Of a stretch of DNA of 64,000 nt, positions 49,845-59,518 are shown piece by piece (the stretch's first letter is position 1; each line of letters begins with the position of its first letter). The stretch is from NCBI GenBank assembly GCA_910577015.1, contig CAJTKU010000003.1, positions 1 to 64,000 on the forward strand, in the 5' to 3' direction. The notes beneath the pieces were generated by a model, which saw only the letters and a program-made list of their open reading frames with translations, had not been told where the DNA came from and made no database searches. The position numbers and the translations under genes are program-made. This stretch comes from an uncultured Lachnospiraceae bacterium (GTDB lineage: Bacteria; Bacillota; Clostridia; Lachnospirales; Lachnospiraceae).

Positions 49845-51143
49845 ATGGAAGATATCAGGGTAATTGCACAAAGAACAAAAGACGCGCTGGAACGCTTGGG
49901 CGCACAAAAGGCACAATATAAGGTAACGATGACGGAAACACATGAATTTAATGTGGATGGCGGGGAATTTTCCCTGTTCAGGACGCTGTATGACAATTCG
50001 CTGTCAGTAACGGCCTATAAAGATAACAAGAAAGGTTCTGCCGTTACCAATAAGCTGGATAAAGAGGCTATTGACGAGACTATAGGGGTCTGTTTAAAAA
50101 CGGCGGAATCAGGCATTGCGGATGAGGCATATGATTTTGCGCCCGGGCAGGAGCCGGAATGCTTCCGGGAAGGCTGTTATGAGCCGGACGTGGACGGACT
50201 TTTTGAGAGGACAAAGGAGCTTATGGAAGAAATCCGTATACGGCATCCGAAGATTATCGTGGAACAGCTTATTGTATCGCACGAAAAAAGCCATACGCTT
50301 TACCAGAACACCAAAGGGGCGGAATTTGAAGTCTTTGCGGGCGCATACAATCTCAGCATCATGTTTTCCGCACATGAGGGGGAACAGACAACCTCTTTCT
50401 TTGGCTGTGATGCGAAGACCGATAAACTGGATATCCCTTTTATAGAATTGGGAAGTGTGGAAAGGGAGTTAAGCGATGCGGAAGCACAGCTTGCTACGGT
50501 GCCTTTTAGCGGAAAGTGGGAAGGGGTGGCAGTTCTGACGCCGGGCGCCCTCGCATCCCTGCTTTCCAGCGCCCTTTACAATTTTGCATCGGATTCGGTT
50601 ATTCTGGATAAGACCAGCATCTGGCTTGATAAGCTGAATCAGAAGGTGGCGGATGAAAAACTGACGGTTTCCATAGCGCCCGGTGATTCCAGAATCTGCT
50701 GCGGTGAACGCTTTACCAACGATGGCTTTAAGTCCGAAAACTATGATATCATCAAGGACGGTGTGCTTTTGTCCTATATGCTGTCTTTGTATGTTGCCAA
50801 TAAATCCGGTTATGAAAGGGCAAAAAACAGCTCTTATTCATTTGTGGTGGAAGGCGGGGACGCCTCTTACGACGATATCATCAGGCAAATTAAAAAAGGC
50901 ATTGTGGTAGGACGTTTTTCGGGAGGAAACCCGGGTACCAACGGCGATTTTTCAGGCAGCGCCAAGAACAGCTTTCTCATTGAGGACGGAAAGATAAAAG
51001 GCGCTGTCAGCGAGGTCATGATAAGCGGCAATCTGTCCGAAATGCTGCAAAATATTGTGGCGGTGTCAAGCGAGACTGTGGAAGACGGCGGCATGGTACT
51101 TCCCTATATAGCCGTGGATAAGATTGTCATATCCGGAAAATAA
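49845..51143 (+). CDS. pmbA: TldE/PmbA-type protein, partner of TldD
   Basis: 432 residues without HExxxH, as expected for the non-catalytic TldE/PmbA subunit. Family motifs are LYDNSLSVTAYKDNKKGSAV, SDSVILDKTSIW, SYMLSLYVANKSGY and GRFSGGNPGTNGDFSGSAKN. The start at 49845 follows an AGGAGG inside the tldD end. It forms the dimer cleft with TldD. Confidence 0.92.
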   Translation: MEDIRVIAQRTKDALERLGAQKAQYKVTMTETHEFNVDGGEFSLFRTLYDNSLSVTAYKDNKKGSAVTNKLDKEAIDETIGVCLKTAESGIADEAYDFAPGQEPECFREGCYEPDVDGLFERTKELMEEIRIRHPKIIVEQLIVSHEKSHTLYQNTKGAEFEVFAGAYNLSIMFSAHEGEQTTSFFGCDAKTDKLDIPFIELGSVERELSDAEAQLATVPFSGKWEGVAVLTPGALASLLSSALYNFASDSVILDKTSIWLDKLNQKVADEKLTVSIAPGDSRICCGERFTNDGFKSENYDIIKDGVLLSYMLSLYVANKSGYERAKNSSYSFVVEGGDASYDDIIRQIKKGIVVGRFSGGNPGTNGDFSGSAKNSFLIEDGKIKGAVSEVMISGNLSEMLQNIVAVSSETVEDGGMVLPYIAVDKIVISGK

Positions 51144-51151
51144 AGGGCTTC

Positions 51152-51709
51152 TTACAGCAAATGCGCCCGCTCAAGTCCTTTTCGGAGCGGTATGCCGATG
51201 AGAAGCGCAATTGCCATTTTGGCAAGGTCTGCGGGAATATAAGGCAGTACGCCGAGAGCCAGTGCATTAACAAAGGACAGATGCATCTGGAAGGCAAGCC
51301 AGACGGTGCCGAAAAAGTAGCAGACTATAGTCCCCAAAATCATTCCTAAAAGGCAGTAAAACCATTTGGACGGCCATTTGTCAATGAAGTAACCGGCAAT
51401 GACCGCCAGAAAAAGATATCCGATTATGTATCCACCGGTGGGGCCGAACAGCTTTGCGGGCCCCCCGGAAAAACCGGAAAAAACCGGAAGCCCCACAAGG
51501 CCTGTCAGTATGTACATAAGGCAGCTGATAAGGCCTTTTTTCATGCCCAGCGTAAAGAGGGCAAGGTAAATGGCGAAAATGCCCAGTGTAACGGGAACGG
51601 GGCTGACGGCGAGATAGAGGGAAAAAGGGCTGATAATACAGATAACAGCAGTCATCAGGCCGATAAGCGTTAAAGATTTAATCGGGAGTTTTCTTGTGTT
51701 TTTTTCCAT
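51152..51709 (-). CDS. bioY: BioY biotin transporter (ECF S component)
   Basis: 185 residues from the ATG at 51709 (AAAGGA 8 nt upstream; the first ATG at 51727 fits less well). Six membrane helices; VPVTLGIFAIYLALFTLGMK, the GPAKLFGPTGGYIIGYLF motif and PADLAKMAIALLIGIPLRK are typical. It imports biotin. A BirA-type operator overlaps its promoter. No bio synthesis genes are seen in this window. Confidence 0.95.
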   Translation of the reverse strand: MEKNTRKLPIKSLTLIGLMTAVICIISPFSLYLAVSPVPVTLGIFAIYLALFTLGMKKGLISCLMYILTGLVGLPVFSGFSGGPAKLFGPTGGYIIGYLFLAVIAGYFIDKWPSKWFYCLLGMILGTIVCYFFGTVWLAFQMHLSFVNALALGVLPYIPADLAKMAIALLIGIPLRKGLERAHLL

Positions 51710-51741
51710 GGCGGATTCCTTTCTCATTAAAATGTAATGAG

Positions 51742-51800
51742 AGTATACAATGAAAAAGCCAGATTGTCAACCTATAAAAATAAATGGTTAACAATCTGGC
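51742..51800 (-). promoter_or_regulatory. bioY promoter with overlapping BirA-type operator
   Basis: On the minus strand: TTGACA (51765-51770), a 17-nt spacer and TATACT (51742-51747). The -35 box is inside one half of a 15-bp inverted repeat: GCCAGATTGTCAACC (51758-51772) and GGTTAACAATCTGGC (51786-51800), spacer 13 nt, one mismatch. The inner TTGT(C/T)AACC..GGTTAACAA fits the BirA consensus, so biotin-loaded BirA should repress bioY. Confidence 0.88.
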
Positions 51801-51832
51801 CTGCCATTCCATTTCAACTGGCGGCGCGCCAA

Positions 51833-53026
51833 TCAGGTTCTGCTTTGAACCTCTTCTTTATACTGGGAAACAATACTCTGGATTCTTTCATTGGGATTCA
51901 GCAGGTCGCTGATGGAAGAATCGTGGTTTAAGGTGTCTATGATATAGGCGATATACTTGCTCATGTCACAGTTGATATACCACTCGCGGCTTAAAAGTTC
52001 GGGAGTCTGGTATATCAGGTTCGTGGTTAAGACCTTGGAAAGGATGCCGTTTTCGTGCGCCTTGTCAAACCGTTCAAGCCCGCTGGTAAAAAGTCCGAAG
52101 GTTGCAAAGACAAATATTTTATTTGCTTTTCTTTCTTTCAGTTCGGCAGCGACTTCCAGTACGCTTTCCCCGGAGGAAATCATGTCGTCAATGATAATCA
52201 CATCTTTTCCTTCCACGCTTGTCCCCAGAAATTCATGTGCGACAATGGGGTTGCGGCCGTTGACAATCCGCGTATAGTCGCGGCGCTTGTAAAACATACC
52301 CATGTCAAGACCAAGAACGTTTGCAATATAAATGGCACGGTTCATGCCGCCTTCGTCAGGGCTGATAACCATCATGTGGTCGGAATCAATCTGCAACTCT
52401 TTTTCGTTGCGTAAAAGTCCCTTGATAAACTGGTATGCAGGCTGTACGGTTTCAAAACCGTGCAGGGGGATGGCGTTCTGGACGCGGGGGTCGTGCGCGT
52501 CAAAGGTAATAATATTGTCAACTCCCATGCGGACCAGTTCCTGAAGGGCAAGCGCACAGTCTAAGGACTCCCTGGCAGTACGCTTATGCTGCCTGCTTTC
52601 ATATAAGAACGGCATGATTACGGTAATTCTTCTGGCTTTTCCGCCAACTGCCGCAATAATGCGCTTTAAATCCTGATAGTGGTCGTCGGGGGACATATGG
52701 TTCTCATGGCCGCAGAGGGAATAAGTCAGGCTGTAATTTGCCACATCCACAAGAAGATAGAGGTCCGTACCCCGGACGGATTCCAGAATCATGCCCTTTG
52801 CTTCGCCGGAACCGAAACGGGGAACCTTTGCCTGTAAAAGATAGGAAGGACGCTGATAACCGGAAAAAGCAAGGCTGTCTTTATGCTCGCTCTCCCGTTC
52901 TGTCCGCCACCTGACAAGATATTTATCAATTTTTTCACCCAGCGGGCGGCAGCCCTCCAGGGCAATCATGCCAAGGCTTCCGACAGGAATGGTCTCCAGA
53001 TTGCGCTTTTCTTCTCGGTTTCCCAT
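51833..53026 (-). CDS. prs: Ribose-phosphate pyrophosphokinase, divergent long type
   Basis: 397 residues, longer than the usual 310-320. The N-terminal 75 residues are extra. The core has YESRQHKRTARESL, FDAHDPRVQNAIP at the place of the usual DLHA...QGFF, and VIIIDDMISSGESV at the PRPP loop, where classical enzymes have DDMIDTAGT. It makes PRPP from ribose 5-phosphate and ATP for nucleotide and His/Trp synthesis. Probably co-transcribed after dnaD-dnaI. Confidence 0.9.
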   Translation of the reverse strand: MGNREEKRNLETIPVGSLGMIALEGCRPLGEKIDKYLVRWRTERESEHKDSLAFSGYQRPSYLLQAKVPRFGSGEAKGMILESVRGTDLYLLVDVANYSLTYSLCGHENHMSPDDHYQDLKRIIAAVGGKARRITVIMPFLYESRQHKRTARESLDCALALQELVRMGVDNIITFDAHDPRVQNAIPLHGFETVQPAYQFIKGLLRNEKELQIDSDHMMVISPDEGGMNRAIYIANVLGLDMGMFYKRRDYTRIVNGRNPIVAHEFLGTSVEGKDVIIIDDMISSGESVLEVAAELKERKANKIFVFATFGLFTSGLERFDKAHENGILSKVLTTNLIYQTPELLSREWYINCDMSKYIAYIIDTLNHDSSISDLLNPNERIQSIVSQYKEEVQSRT

Positions 53027-53064
53027 GAAATAAAATCCTCACTTTCTACGTAGGTACTGATTGG

Positions 53065-54021
53065 TTATATATTTTTACACAGACGGATATCCGGTCCGGT
53101 AATTTTACGGAATGTAAAACTGCTTGTCAATCTGGAAACAATACGCTCGGAATAGCGGTTTTTCAATTCTTCCAGACTCAAGTTGGTGCTGATGATAACA
53201 GGCTTCCTTCGCAGGTGCCGTTCGTTCATAAAAGAAAAAAACTGGGAATTGGTAAAACTGTTGGACATTTCGGTTCCCAAATCGTCTACAATTACCAAAT
53301 CACAATTGTACAGGTCATCATAAGTCTTGTAAAGCATTTCTTTGGCGCCCGCGTCAAAAGAATACTTTGAAAGCAGGCCGAAAAGGGCGGAAGAAGAAAA
53401 ATAAATGACGGAATATCCCTGCCCGAGGAGTTCTCCTGCAATACAGTTGGAAAGAAAAGTTTTTCCGGTGCCTACTTCCCCATAAAAGAGAAGATTCTGG
53501 TAGGAGGAGGAAAAGCCCTTGATAAAAGAAATGCTGCTTTCCACTGCCTTTTTAAAATTCTGTAAATCCTCTCCCTTATAATACTCATAGGAAAGGGAGG
53601 AAAAGTTTTCGGTGGCAAGAAGGCCTTCCAGGTTACTTTGCGTGTAAAGAAGATTTATAACCTTCTGCTCAAAGCAGTGGCAGCGCCTGCCGTCAATGTA
53701 GCCGGTATCTTTACAGTCCGGACAGTCAAAAAGCGGCTCCAGATAATCGGCAGGAAATCCTGCCCCGGCAAGGAGCTCGGTTTTTCTTTGGGAAAGCTGC
53801 GAAAGGGCATTGCGATATTCTTCCATTGCTCCCGGTTCGTCTGCAAGCACGCGCCTGCCATACTCCACGGATAAAGAGGAAACATCGGCTGCTGCAGCAG
53901 CATAGGAAGGGCATCGGGCAGAAACCTCTGCCTGTCGCATAGCCAGTATGCGCTGGTTTTTCAGTTGTGCGGCATCATAATCCCGCTGTATGGCATCATA
54001 CTGGGAATTTGTCAGATTCAC
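53065..54021 (-). CDS. dnaI: DnaI/DnaC-type helicase loader ATPase
   Basis: 318 residues. The N-terminal domain has a zinc site (CPDCKDTGYIDGRRCHC, about 97-113), typical of DnaI. The AAA+ domain follows: Walker A FYGEVGTGKTFLSN, Walker B LVIVDDLGTE, sensor 1 PVIISTNLSLEEL and the Arg near RYSERIVSRL. It loads DnaB (8800-10152) on single-stranded DNA. It overlaps no gene and lies 11 nt after dnaD. Confidence 0.92.
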   Translation of the reverse strand: MNLTNSQYDAIQRDYDAAQLKNQRILAMRQAEVSARCPSYAAAAADVSSLSVEYGRRVLADEPGAMEEYRNALSQLSQRKTELLAGAGFPADYLEPLFDCPDCKDTGYIDGRRCHCFEQKVINLLYTQSNLEGLLATENFSSLSYEYYKGEDLQNFKKAVESSISFIKGFSSSYQNLLFYGEVGTGKTFLSNCIAGELLGQGYSVIYFSSSALFGLLSKYSFDAGAKEMLYKTYDDLYNCDLVIVDDLGTEMSNSFTNSQFFSFMNERHLRRKPVIISTNLSLEELKNRYSERIVSRLTSSFTFRKITGPDIRLCKNI

Positions 54022-54032
54022 GTTGCGCTCCT

Positions 54033-55106
54033 TTATTTGCTGAGTAATTTTGCTTCCAGTTCTTCAAAGTCATAATTTCGTTGGGAAAACTGGTTAAAGC
54101 GGTTACCTGCGGAAACGGAGGCAGTTGTCTTTTGCTGCCTGCGTTTCTGGTATAAGTCGTCAATACGCTGTATATCTGACTTGCGCTGGACATTTTCTTT
54201 TTTCCAGTTGCTTAAAATACCTTCCGCATATTCAAAACGGTGGCTGTCCGTTGCCATGACGGTCCGTTCGCAGGCCTCGGAAATAATATCCGGTGCAAAT
54301 CCGTAGTCCTTTACCCAACGGCTTATGTATTCCAGTTCCTTTGAAGTGGGAGAACCGTTTTTGCCCAGTTCTTTCATAATAGTATATACGGACTTGTCAT
54401 ATCTGGATGCAAATTTCTCGGCCTGTTTGGGAGTGGTAACGCCGGACTTGGCCCAGTTTAACGCGACCGCTTCTATGTATTTAAAGTCTTTCTTTCCGCG
54501 GTCCACACAATACTGGAGGAGATAGTCTATCAAATCATCGGAAAAGTGCAGGCAGTCCTTAAAATATAAAATGGATTTCATCTCGCCTGCGGTCAGAGGT
54601 CTGCCGATATAGGATTCCGTGATAAAAAGCAGTTGTGCCGTTTCCTCGTTTCCACGGAACATTTTTAAGTCGTCGGCAGAGTATGCGGGTTTGGCAAAGG
54701 CATCGTCCGCCTGTTTGGGACTTATGCTTAAAACAGAGGGGTGGGAGACAGCTTTTTGGGACTCTGCCTGGGAAATACGGCATTCCCCGGAGGCCGGTTC
54801 CTGCCCTGTGGAAGAAATTTCCTTTAAATGTATGCCGGACAATGTTTTGGACTCATCGTATTCCAGGGAGAGAAGTTTTGTTTTTTCCCAGTATTTGAGC
54901 GCGCGCATGACGTCCTTTTCCGTATGGTTGAATTTGTCCGCAATTTCGGACACACTGGTAGAAAGATTCGCACCCATCATACGAATCAGATAGAGATAGA
55001 TTTTTATCTGTGCGTCATTGGCATCCTTCATGTATTCATCGATAAACCGGTTGGGGATGATAGTCGAATCCGCATAATCATCCTTATAAATTGTAAACTT
55101 CCCCAT
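54033..55106 (-). CDS. DnaD domain primosome protein
   Basis: 357 residues from the ATG at 55106 (AGGTGAG 6 nt upstream). The N-terminal winged helix (about 25-95, NDAQIKIYLYLIRMMGANLS) is followed by a linker and two DnaD/DnaB_2-type helical domains (about 150-315; YIGRPLTAGEMKSILYF and YISRWVKDYGFAPDIISEAC). DnaD-type proteins bind DnaA and DNA and prepare helicase loading. A cluster of DnaA-box-like sites lies just upstream. Confidence 0.9.
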   Translation of the reverse strand: MGKFTIYKDDYADSTIIPNRFIDEYMKDANDAQIKIYLYLIRMMGANLSTSVSEIADKFNHTEKDVMRALKYWEKTKLLSLEYDESKTLSGIHLKEISSTGQEPASGECRISQAESQKAVSHPSVLSISPKQADDAFAKPAYSADDLKMFRGNEETAQLLFITESYIGRPLTAGEMKSILYFKDCLHFSDDLIDYLLQYCVDRGKKDFKYIEAVALNWAKSGVTTPKQAEKFASRYDKSVYTIMKELGKNGSPTSKELEYISRWVKDYGFAPDIISEACERTVMATDSHRFEYAEGILSNWKKENVQRKSDIQRIDDLYQKRRQQKTTASVSAGNRFNQFSQRNYDFEELEAKLLSK

Positions 55107-55236
55107 AATCCACTCACCTATCATGACAGGACATTTCCTGCCGGTATTTTTAGCAAGGACAAGTATAACATAAAAGGGGAAAAAAAGGAATAGGCATTCT
55201 TGGCAAAGCCTTGAAAATACTGGGTTTTCAGAAAAT

Positions 55237-55385
55237 TGTGGATGTTGTGGAAAATGTGGACAAGGAAAAAACAGAGAGGTCTTTTACATGTATTTCAGCA
55301 TAAAAAACGGACTTTCCAAATAATAAAAATATCCACAATTTCCAAATCCGTCAGAGGAACCTGAAAATGTGGATATTGTGGAAAA
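55237..55385. promoter_or_regulatory. Cluster of DnaA-box-like 9-mers
   Basis: TGTGGATGT, TGTGGAAAA (directly abutting, 55237-55254) and TGTGGACAA (55255-55263) form a tandem with 9-nt period. ATATCCACA lies at 55329-55337, then TGTGGATAT and TGTGGAAAA abut at 55368-55385, reaching the murC stop. All fit TGTGGATAA with one to three mismatches. It is between the dnaD and murC ends on the minus strand and thus upstream of dnaD-dnaI. Confidence 0.6.
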
Positions 55386-56765
55386 CTATATTCCCAAAAG
55401 CTCTTCCCCTATTTTTTGCACGTCTCCGGCTCCCATGGTTATCAACAGGTCACCGTTGATACAATTCTGCAATAAAAAATTTTCTATCTCATCAAAAGAG
55501 GGAAAATAGTAACATTCACAGCCGAGATTTTGCAATTCTTCCAAAAGGGTAACGGAGCTGATGCCCAAGGTGTCAGTTTCCCTGGAAGCGTATATGTCAG
55601 CCAGAACGACTTTATCCGCCAGGGAAAGCGCTTTTGCAAAATCCTTTAAAAAAGTTTTGGTCCTGGAGTAGGTATGCGGCTGGAACACACACCATGTTGT
55701 TTTGTGCGGATAATTTTTGGCAGCTTTTAAAGTTGCAGTAATTTCTGTGGGATGGTGTGCATAATCATCTATTATAGTAACACCTCCGACAGTCCCTTTG
55801 TATTCAAAACGTCTGTCGGTGCCCTGAAAACCGGTCAGCGCAGCCGCGGCTGTATCCCCGGATATCTCGAGAACATCCGAAAGGGCCAGTGAAGCCAAAG
55901 CATTGCATACATTGTGTTCACCGGGAACAGAAAGCGTGACTTTCTGTGTTTTGCCGGAGGGAACATGAAGCAGGAAGGAGGGACAGCCCATCTCGTCATA
56001 AAAAATATCCGTAGCATAATAGTCATTTTCAGGCGATAAACCGAAAGTGACCACCTTACAGGAAACAGACCCTGTTATTTCTTCCGGATGAGGAATACTG
56101 CCGTTTAAAATCAGACAACCATCTTCGGGAAGCAGTGCGGCAAAACGGCAAAAAGAACGCCGGATATCCGCAAGGTCCTTGAAAAAGTCCATATGGTCTT
56201 CCTCGATATTGAGAATCAACGCAATTTTAGGGAAGAAACTCAGAAAACTGTTGGTATATTCGCATGCCTCTGTTACAAAGTATTCGGATTGTCCGACGCG
56301 TATATTGCCTCCGATGGACTTCAGGATGCCGCCGATGGATAAAGTGGGGTCCAGTTCTGCGTGAAGCAGGATTTCGGATACCATGGAGGTGGTTGTGGTT
56401 TTACCGTGCGTACCGCTGATGGCTATCGGAGTCCGGTAATTTTTCATCATCTGCCCTAAGAGTTCGGCACGGGACAGATAGGGAATATGAAGTTTTTGAA
56501 CCGCAATGTATTCCGGATTGTCGGGTCTGATGGCGCTTGTGAAGACGGCGCAGTCGATGTCGGGCGTAATATTTGCGGCCTTCTGGCCGTAGAGAACGCG
56601 GATGCCTTTATCCTGAAGGGCTTTTGTAAGGGAGGACTCCTGTCGGTCGGAGCCGGATACCGTAAATCCCTCTTTGTGGAGAACTTCTGCAAGTCCGCTC
56701 ATGCTGATGCCGCCGATTCCCACAAAATATATGTGGACCGGTTTTTTAAAATCAATCTGATACAT
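55386..56765 (-). CDS. murC: UDP-N-acetylmuramate--L-alanine ligase
   Basis: 459 residues. The N-terminal GIGGISMSGLAEVLHKEGF, the ATP loop AISGTHGKTTTTSMV (about 112-126), the central EACEYTNSFLSFFP, and IDDYAHHPTEITATL are MurC hallmarks. It adds L-alanine to UDP-MurNAc, the first peptide step of peptidoglycan synthesis. Stand-alone, on the minus strand. Confidence 0.97.
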   Translation of the reverse strand: MYQIDFKKPVHIYFVGIGGISMSGLAEVLHKEGFTVSGSDRQESSLTKALQDKGIRVLYGQKAANITPDIDCAVFTSAIRPDNPEYIAVQKLHIPYLSRAELLGQMMKNYRTPIAISGTHGKTTTTSMVSEILLHAELDPTLSIGGILKSIGGNIRVGQSEYFVTEACEYTNSFLSFFPKIALILNIEEDHMDFFKDLADIRRSFCRFAALLPEDGCLILNGSIPHPEEITGSVSCKVVTFGLSPENDYYATDIFYDEMGCPSFLLHVPSGKTQKVTLSVPGEHNVCNALASLALSDVLEISGDTAAAALTGFQGTDRRFEYKGTVGGVTIIDDYAHHPTEITATLKAAKNYPHKTTWCVFQPHTYSRTKTFLKDFAKALSLADKVVLADIYASRETDTLGISSVTLLEELQNLGCECYYFPSFDEIENFLLQNCINGDLLITMGAGDVQKIGEELLGI

Positions 56766-57100
56766 AATGACACTTCCTGTTTTTATCGCAGTTTAAAAGT
56801 ACTTCCTATATTATACGCATTTATGCAATAAAAAACAAATGATTCATTTTCATAATTGCGAAAAAACAGGGAAATTGGGAAATTAGCCATATAAACAAGC
56901 TGAAAGATAAAAAAAGCTGGTAAAAATACACAAAATCAACTCGGTATTTTTAAGTAATTTTCTAAAAATAGACATAAAAATAGTAAAAACGTCACATTTT
57001 TTTTGTAATAATGATTCACTTTCTGTTAATGATATGGTATAATGATTTTATTCAAAAACAGGAGTTATAGCTATAAAGACTAGTTGCAAGAGGTGATAGC
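56766..57100. other. AT-rich intergenic region between divergent murC and glgC
   Basis: About 335 bp rich in A and T with no ORF. It holds the glgC promoter near its right end and probably the murC promoter at the left. I see no repeat or riboswitch here. Confidence 0.6.
57015..57043 (+). promoter_or_regulatory. Promoter of the glgC-glgD operon
   Basis: TTCACT (57015-57020), a 17-nt spacer and TATAAT (57038-57043). Confidence 0.7.
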
Positions 57101-58369
57101 ATGATTAAGAAAGAGATGATTGCCATGTTACTGGCAGGCGGCCAGGGAAGCCGTCTGGGTGTTCTGACATCCAAAGTCGCAAAGCCGGCAGTTGCATTCG
57201 GCGGCAAGTACCGGATAATTGATTTCCCGCTCAGTAATTGTATTAATTCCGGCGTGGACACGGTCGGCGTCCTGACGCAGTATCAGCCGCTTCGGCTGAA
57301 TACCCATATCGGTATCGGTATTCCGTGGGACCTTGACAGGAATATCGGCGGGGTAACTGTTCTGCCCCCCTACGAAAAAAACACAAACAGTGAGTGGTAT
57401 ACCGGTACGGCAAATGCCATTTATCAGAATATTGATTACATGGATGCCTTTAATCCGGACTATGTACTTATCCTTTCGGGCGACCACATTTATAAGATGG
57501 ATTATGAGGTAATGCTCGATTTCCACAAGACGAACAATGCCGAGGTCACTCTTGCGGTAATGCCTGTGCCTATTGAGGAAGCCAGCCGATTCGGCATCGT
57601 GATTGCGGATGAGAACCGTAAAATCATGGACTTTGAGGAGAAACCGGCCAATCCCAGAAGCAATCTTGCAAGCATGGGTATTTATATATTTAACTGGAAA
57701 ACATTGAAAGAATCGCTGCTTGCCATGGCTGACCAGCCGGCAATGGATTTCGGCAAACATGTCATTCCTTACTGCCATGAAAAGGGACAGCCTTTATATG
57801 CATACGAATTTAACGGTTACTGGAAGGACGTCGGAACGTTAAATTCCTACTGGGAAGCAAATATGGAACTGATAGACATTGTTCCCGAGTTTAATCTTTA
57901 CGAAGAATACTGGAAAATTTATACGAAGAGCGAGATTCTTCCGCCTCAGTATATTTCCCGTGACAGCGTGGTGGAACGAAGCCTTGTGGGTGAAGGCACC
58001 AATATTTACGGAAAGGTGTACAATTCCGTAATCGGCTGCGGCGTCACCATAGGCGCAGGAACAGTGGTAAGGGATTCCATTGTCATGAACAATACCTGTA
58101 TACAGGCAGGCTGTGAACTGAATAAGGCGATTGTGGCTGAAAACGTTGTGATTGAAGACGGTGCGCGTCTGGGCATCGGAGAGGAAGCGGAAAATGACAC
58201 TGCGCCGCATATTTACAACCACGGCATTGTGACGATTGGAGAAAAGAGCGTGATTCCGAAAGGTGTTGTAATCGGCAAGAATACGGTAATTTCCGGTGTT
58301 ACGACGGCAGCGGATTATGAAAATGCCACACTCGCAAGTGGTAAAACTTTGATTAAGGCAGGTGAATGA
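57101..58369 (+). CDS. glgC: Glucose-1-phosphate adenylyltransferase
   Basis: 422 residues. The nucleotidyltransferase domain has MLLAGGQGSRLGVLTSKVAK, PAVAFGGKYRIIDFPLSNC and GDHIYKMDY. A left-handed beta-helix (about 290-420, IGCGVTIGAGTVVRDSIVMN) follows. It makes ADP-glucose for glycogen. In Firmicutes GlgC forms a hetero-oligomer with GlgD, encoded next with 4-bp overlap. Confidence 0.97.
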   Translation: MIKKEMIAMLLAGGQGSRLGVLTSKVAKPAVAFGGKYRIIDFPLSNCINSGVDTVGVLTQYQPLRLNTHIGIGIPWDLDRNIGGVTVLPPYEKNTNSEWYTGTANAIYQNIDYMDAFNPDYVLILSGDHIYKMDYEVMLDFHKTNNAEVTLAVMPVPIEEASRFGIVIADENRKIMDFEEKPANPRSNLASMGIYIFNWKTLKESLLAMADQPAMDFGKHVIPYCHEKGQPLYAYEFNGYWKDVGTLNSYWEANMELIDIVPEFNLYEEYWKIYTKSEILPPQYISRDSVVERSLVGEGTNIYGKVYNSVIGCGVTIGAGTVVRDSIVMNNTCIQAGCELNKAIVAENVVIEDGARLGIGEEAENDTAPHIYNHGIVTIGEKSVIPKGVVIGKNTVISGVTTAADYENATLASGKTLIKAGE

Positions 58370-59490
58370 CAGTGAGGGCAATCGGAATTATTTTGGCAGG
58401 TGGAAATAACCACCGCATGAAAGAATTATCACAGAAACGTGCCATTGGTGCAATGCCCATTGCAGGAAGCTACCGCAGCATTGACTTTGCACTCAGCAGC
58501 ATGTCAAACTCCAGGATTCAGAAGGTGGCGGTGTTTACACAGTACAATTCCCGCAGTCTGAATGAGCATCTGAGTTCCTCCAAATGGTGGGATTTCGGAC
58601 GTAAGCAGGGAGGCCTGTACGTGCTTACCCCGGCAGTGACGGCAGATAACAGCAACTGGTACAGGGGGACGGCTGACGCCATCTACCAGAACCTGCATTT
58701 CCTGAAAAACAGCCATGAACCCTATGTAGTGATTGCGTCGGGCGACTGCGTTTATAAGATGGATTTCAACAAGCTTCTGGAGTACCATATTGAGAAGAAA
58801 GCTGACATCACGGTAGTGTGCAGGGATATGGAACCGAATGTCAATGTGGAGCGTTTCGGAACGGTAAAAATGGACGAGGAATGCCGCATTGAGGAGTTTG
58901 AAGAGAAGCCGATTGTTGCCAAGACCAATACGATTTCCTGTGGAATTTATGTCATCAGAAGACGTCAGTTGATAGAAATGATTGAACGCTGTGCGGAAGA
59001 AGACAGGTATGATTTTGTAAGGGATATCCTGATTCGTTACAAAGACATGAAGCGGATTTTCGGCTACAAGATGAACGACTACTGGAGAAATATTGCTTCC
59101 GTGGAAGATTATTTCAACACCAACATGGACTTTTTAAAACCGGAGGTGCGCGATTATTTCTTCAAACAATATCCCGATGTTTATTCCAAGGTTGACGACC
59201 TGCCCCCTGCCAAATACAATGTAGGTTCACAGGTGAAGAACAGCCTTATTTCCAGCGGGTGTATTGTAAACGGCGTGGTAGAGGATTCGGTAGTGTTTAA
59301 GAAGAGTTATATCGGAAACAACTGCTACATCAAGAATTCCATCATCCTGAATGATGTGTATATCGGGGACAATACCCATATCGAGAACTGTATTGTGGAG
59401 AGCAGGGATACGATTAGGGCCAATTCCTATCATATCGGGGAAAACGGTCTTAAGATAGTGATAGAACGTGATGAAAGGTATGTTATCTAG
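58366..59490 (+). CDS. glgD: GlgD, glucose-1-phosphate adenylyltransferase-like subunit
   Basis: 374 residues with the same fold as GlgC but altered catalytic signature: LAGGNNHRMKELSQKRAIGA in place of GGxGxRL, and SGDCVYKMD. GlgD is regulatory or weakly active and activates GlgC. It ends with a shortened beta-helix (SLISSGCIVNGVVEDSVVFK). Confidence 0.95.
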   Translation: MTVRAIGIILAGGNNHRMKELSQKRAIGAMPIAGSYRSIDFALSSMSNSRIQKVAVFTQYNSRSLNEHLSSSKWWDFGRKQGGLYVLTPAVTADNSNWYRGTADAIYQNLHFLKNSHEPYVVIASGDCVYKMDFNKLLEYHIEKKADITVVCRDMEPNVNVERFGTVKMDEECRIEEFEEKPIVAKTNTISCGIYVIRRRQLIEMIERCAEEDRYDFVRDILIRYKDMKRIFGYKMNDYWRNIASVEDYFNTNMDFLKPEVRDYFFKQYPDVYSKVDDLPPAKYNVGSQVKNSLISSGCIVNGVVEDSVVFKKSYIGNNCYIKNSIILNDVYIGDNTHIENCIVESRDTIRANSYHIGENGLKIVIERDERYVI

Positions 59491-59518
59491 ATTGTATTTC
59501 TAAAAGGGGGTTGTACAG

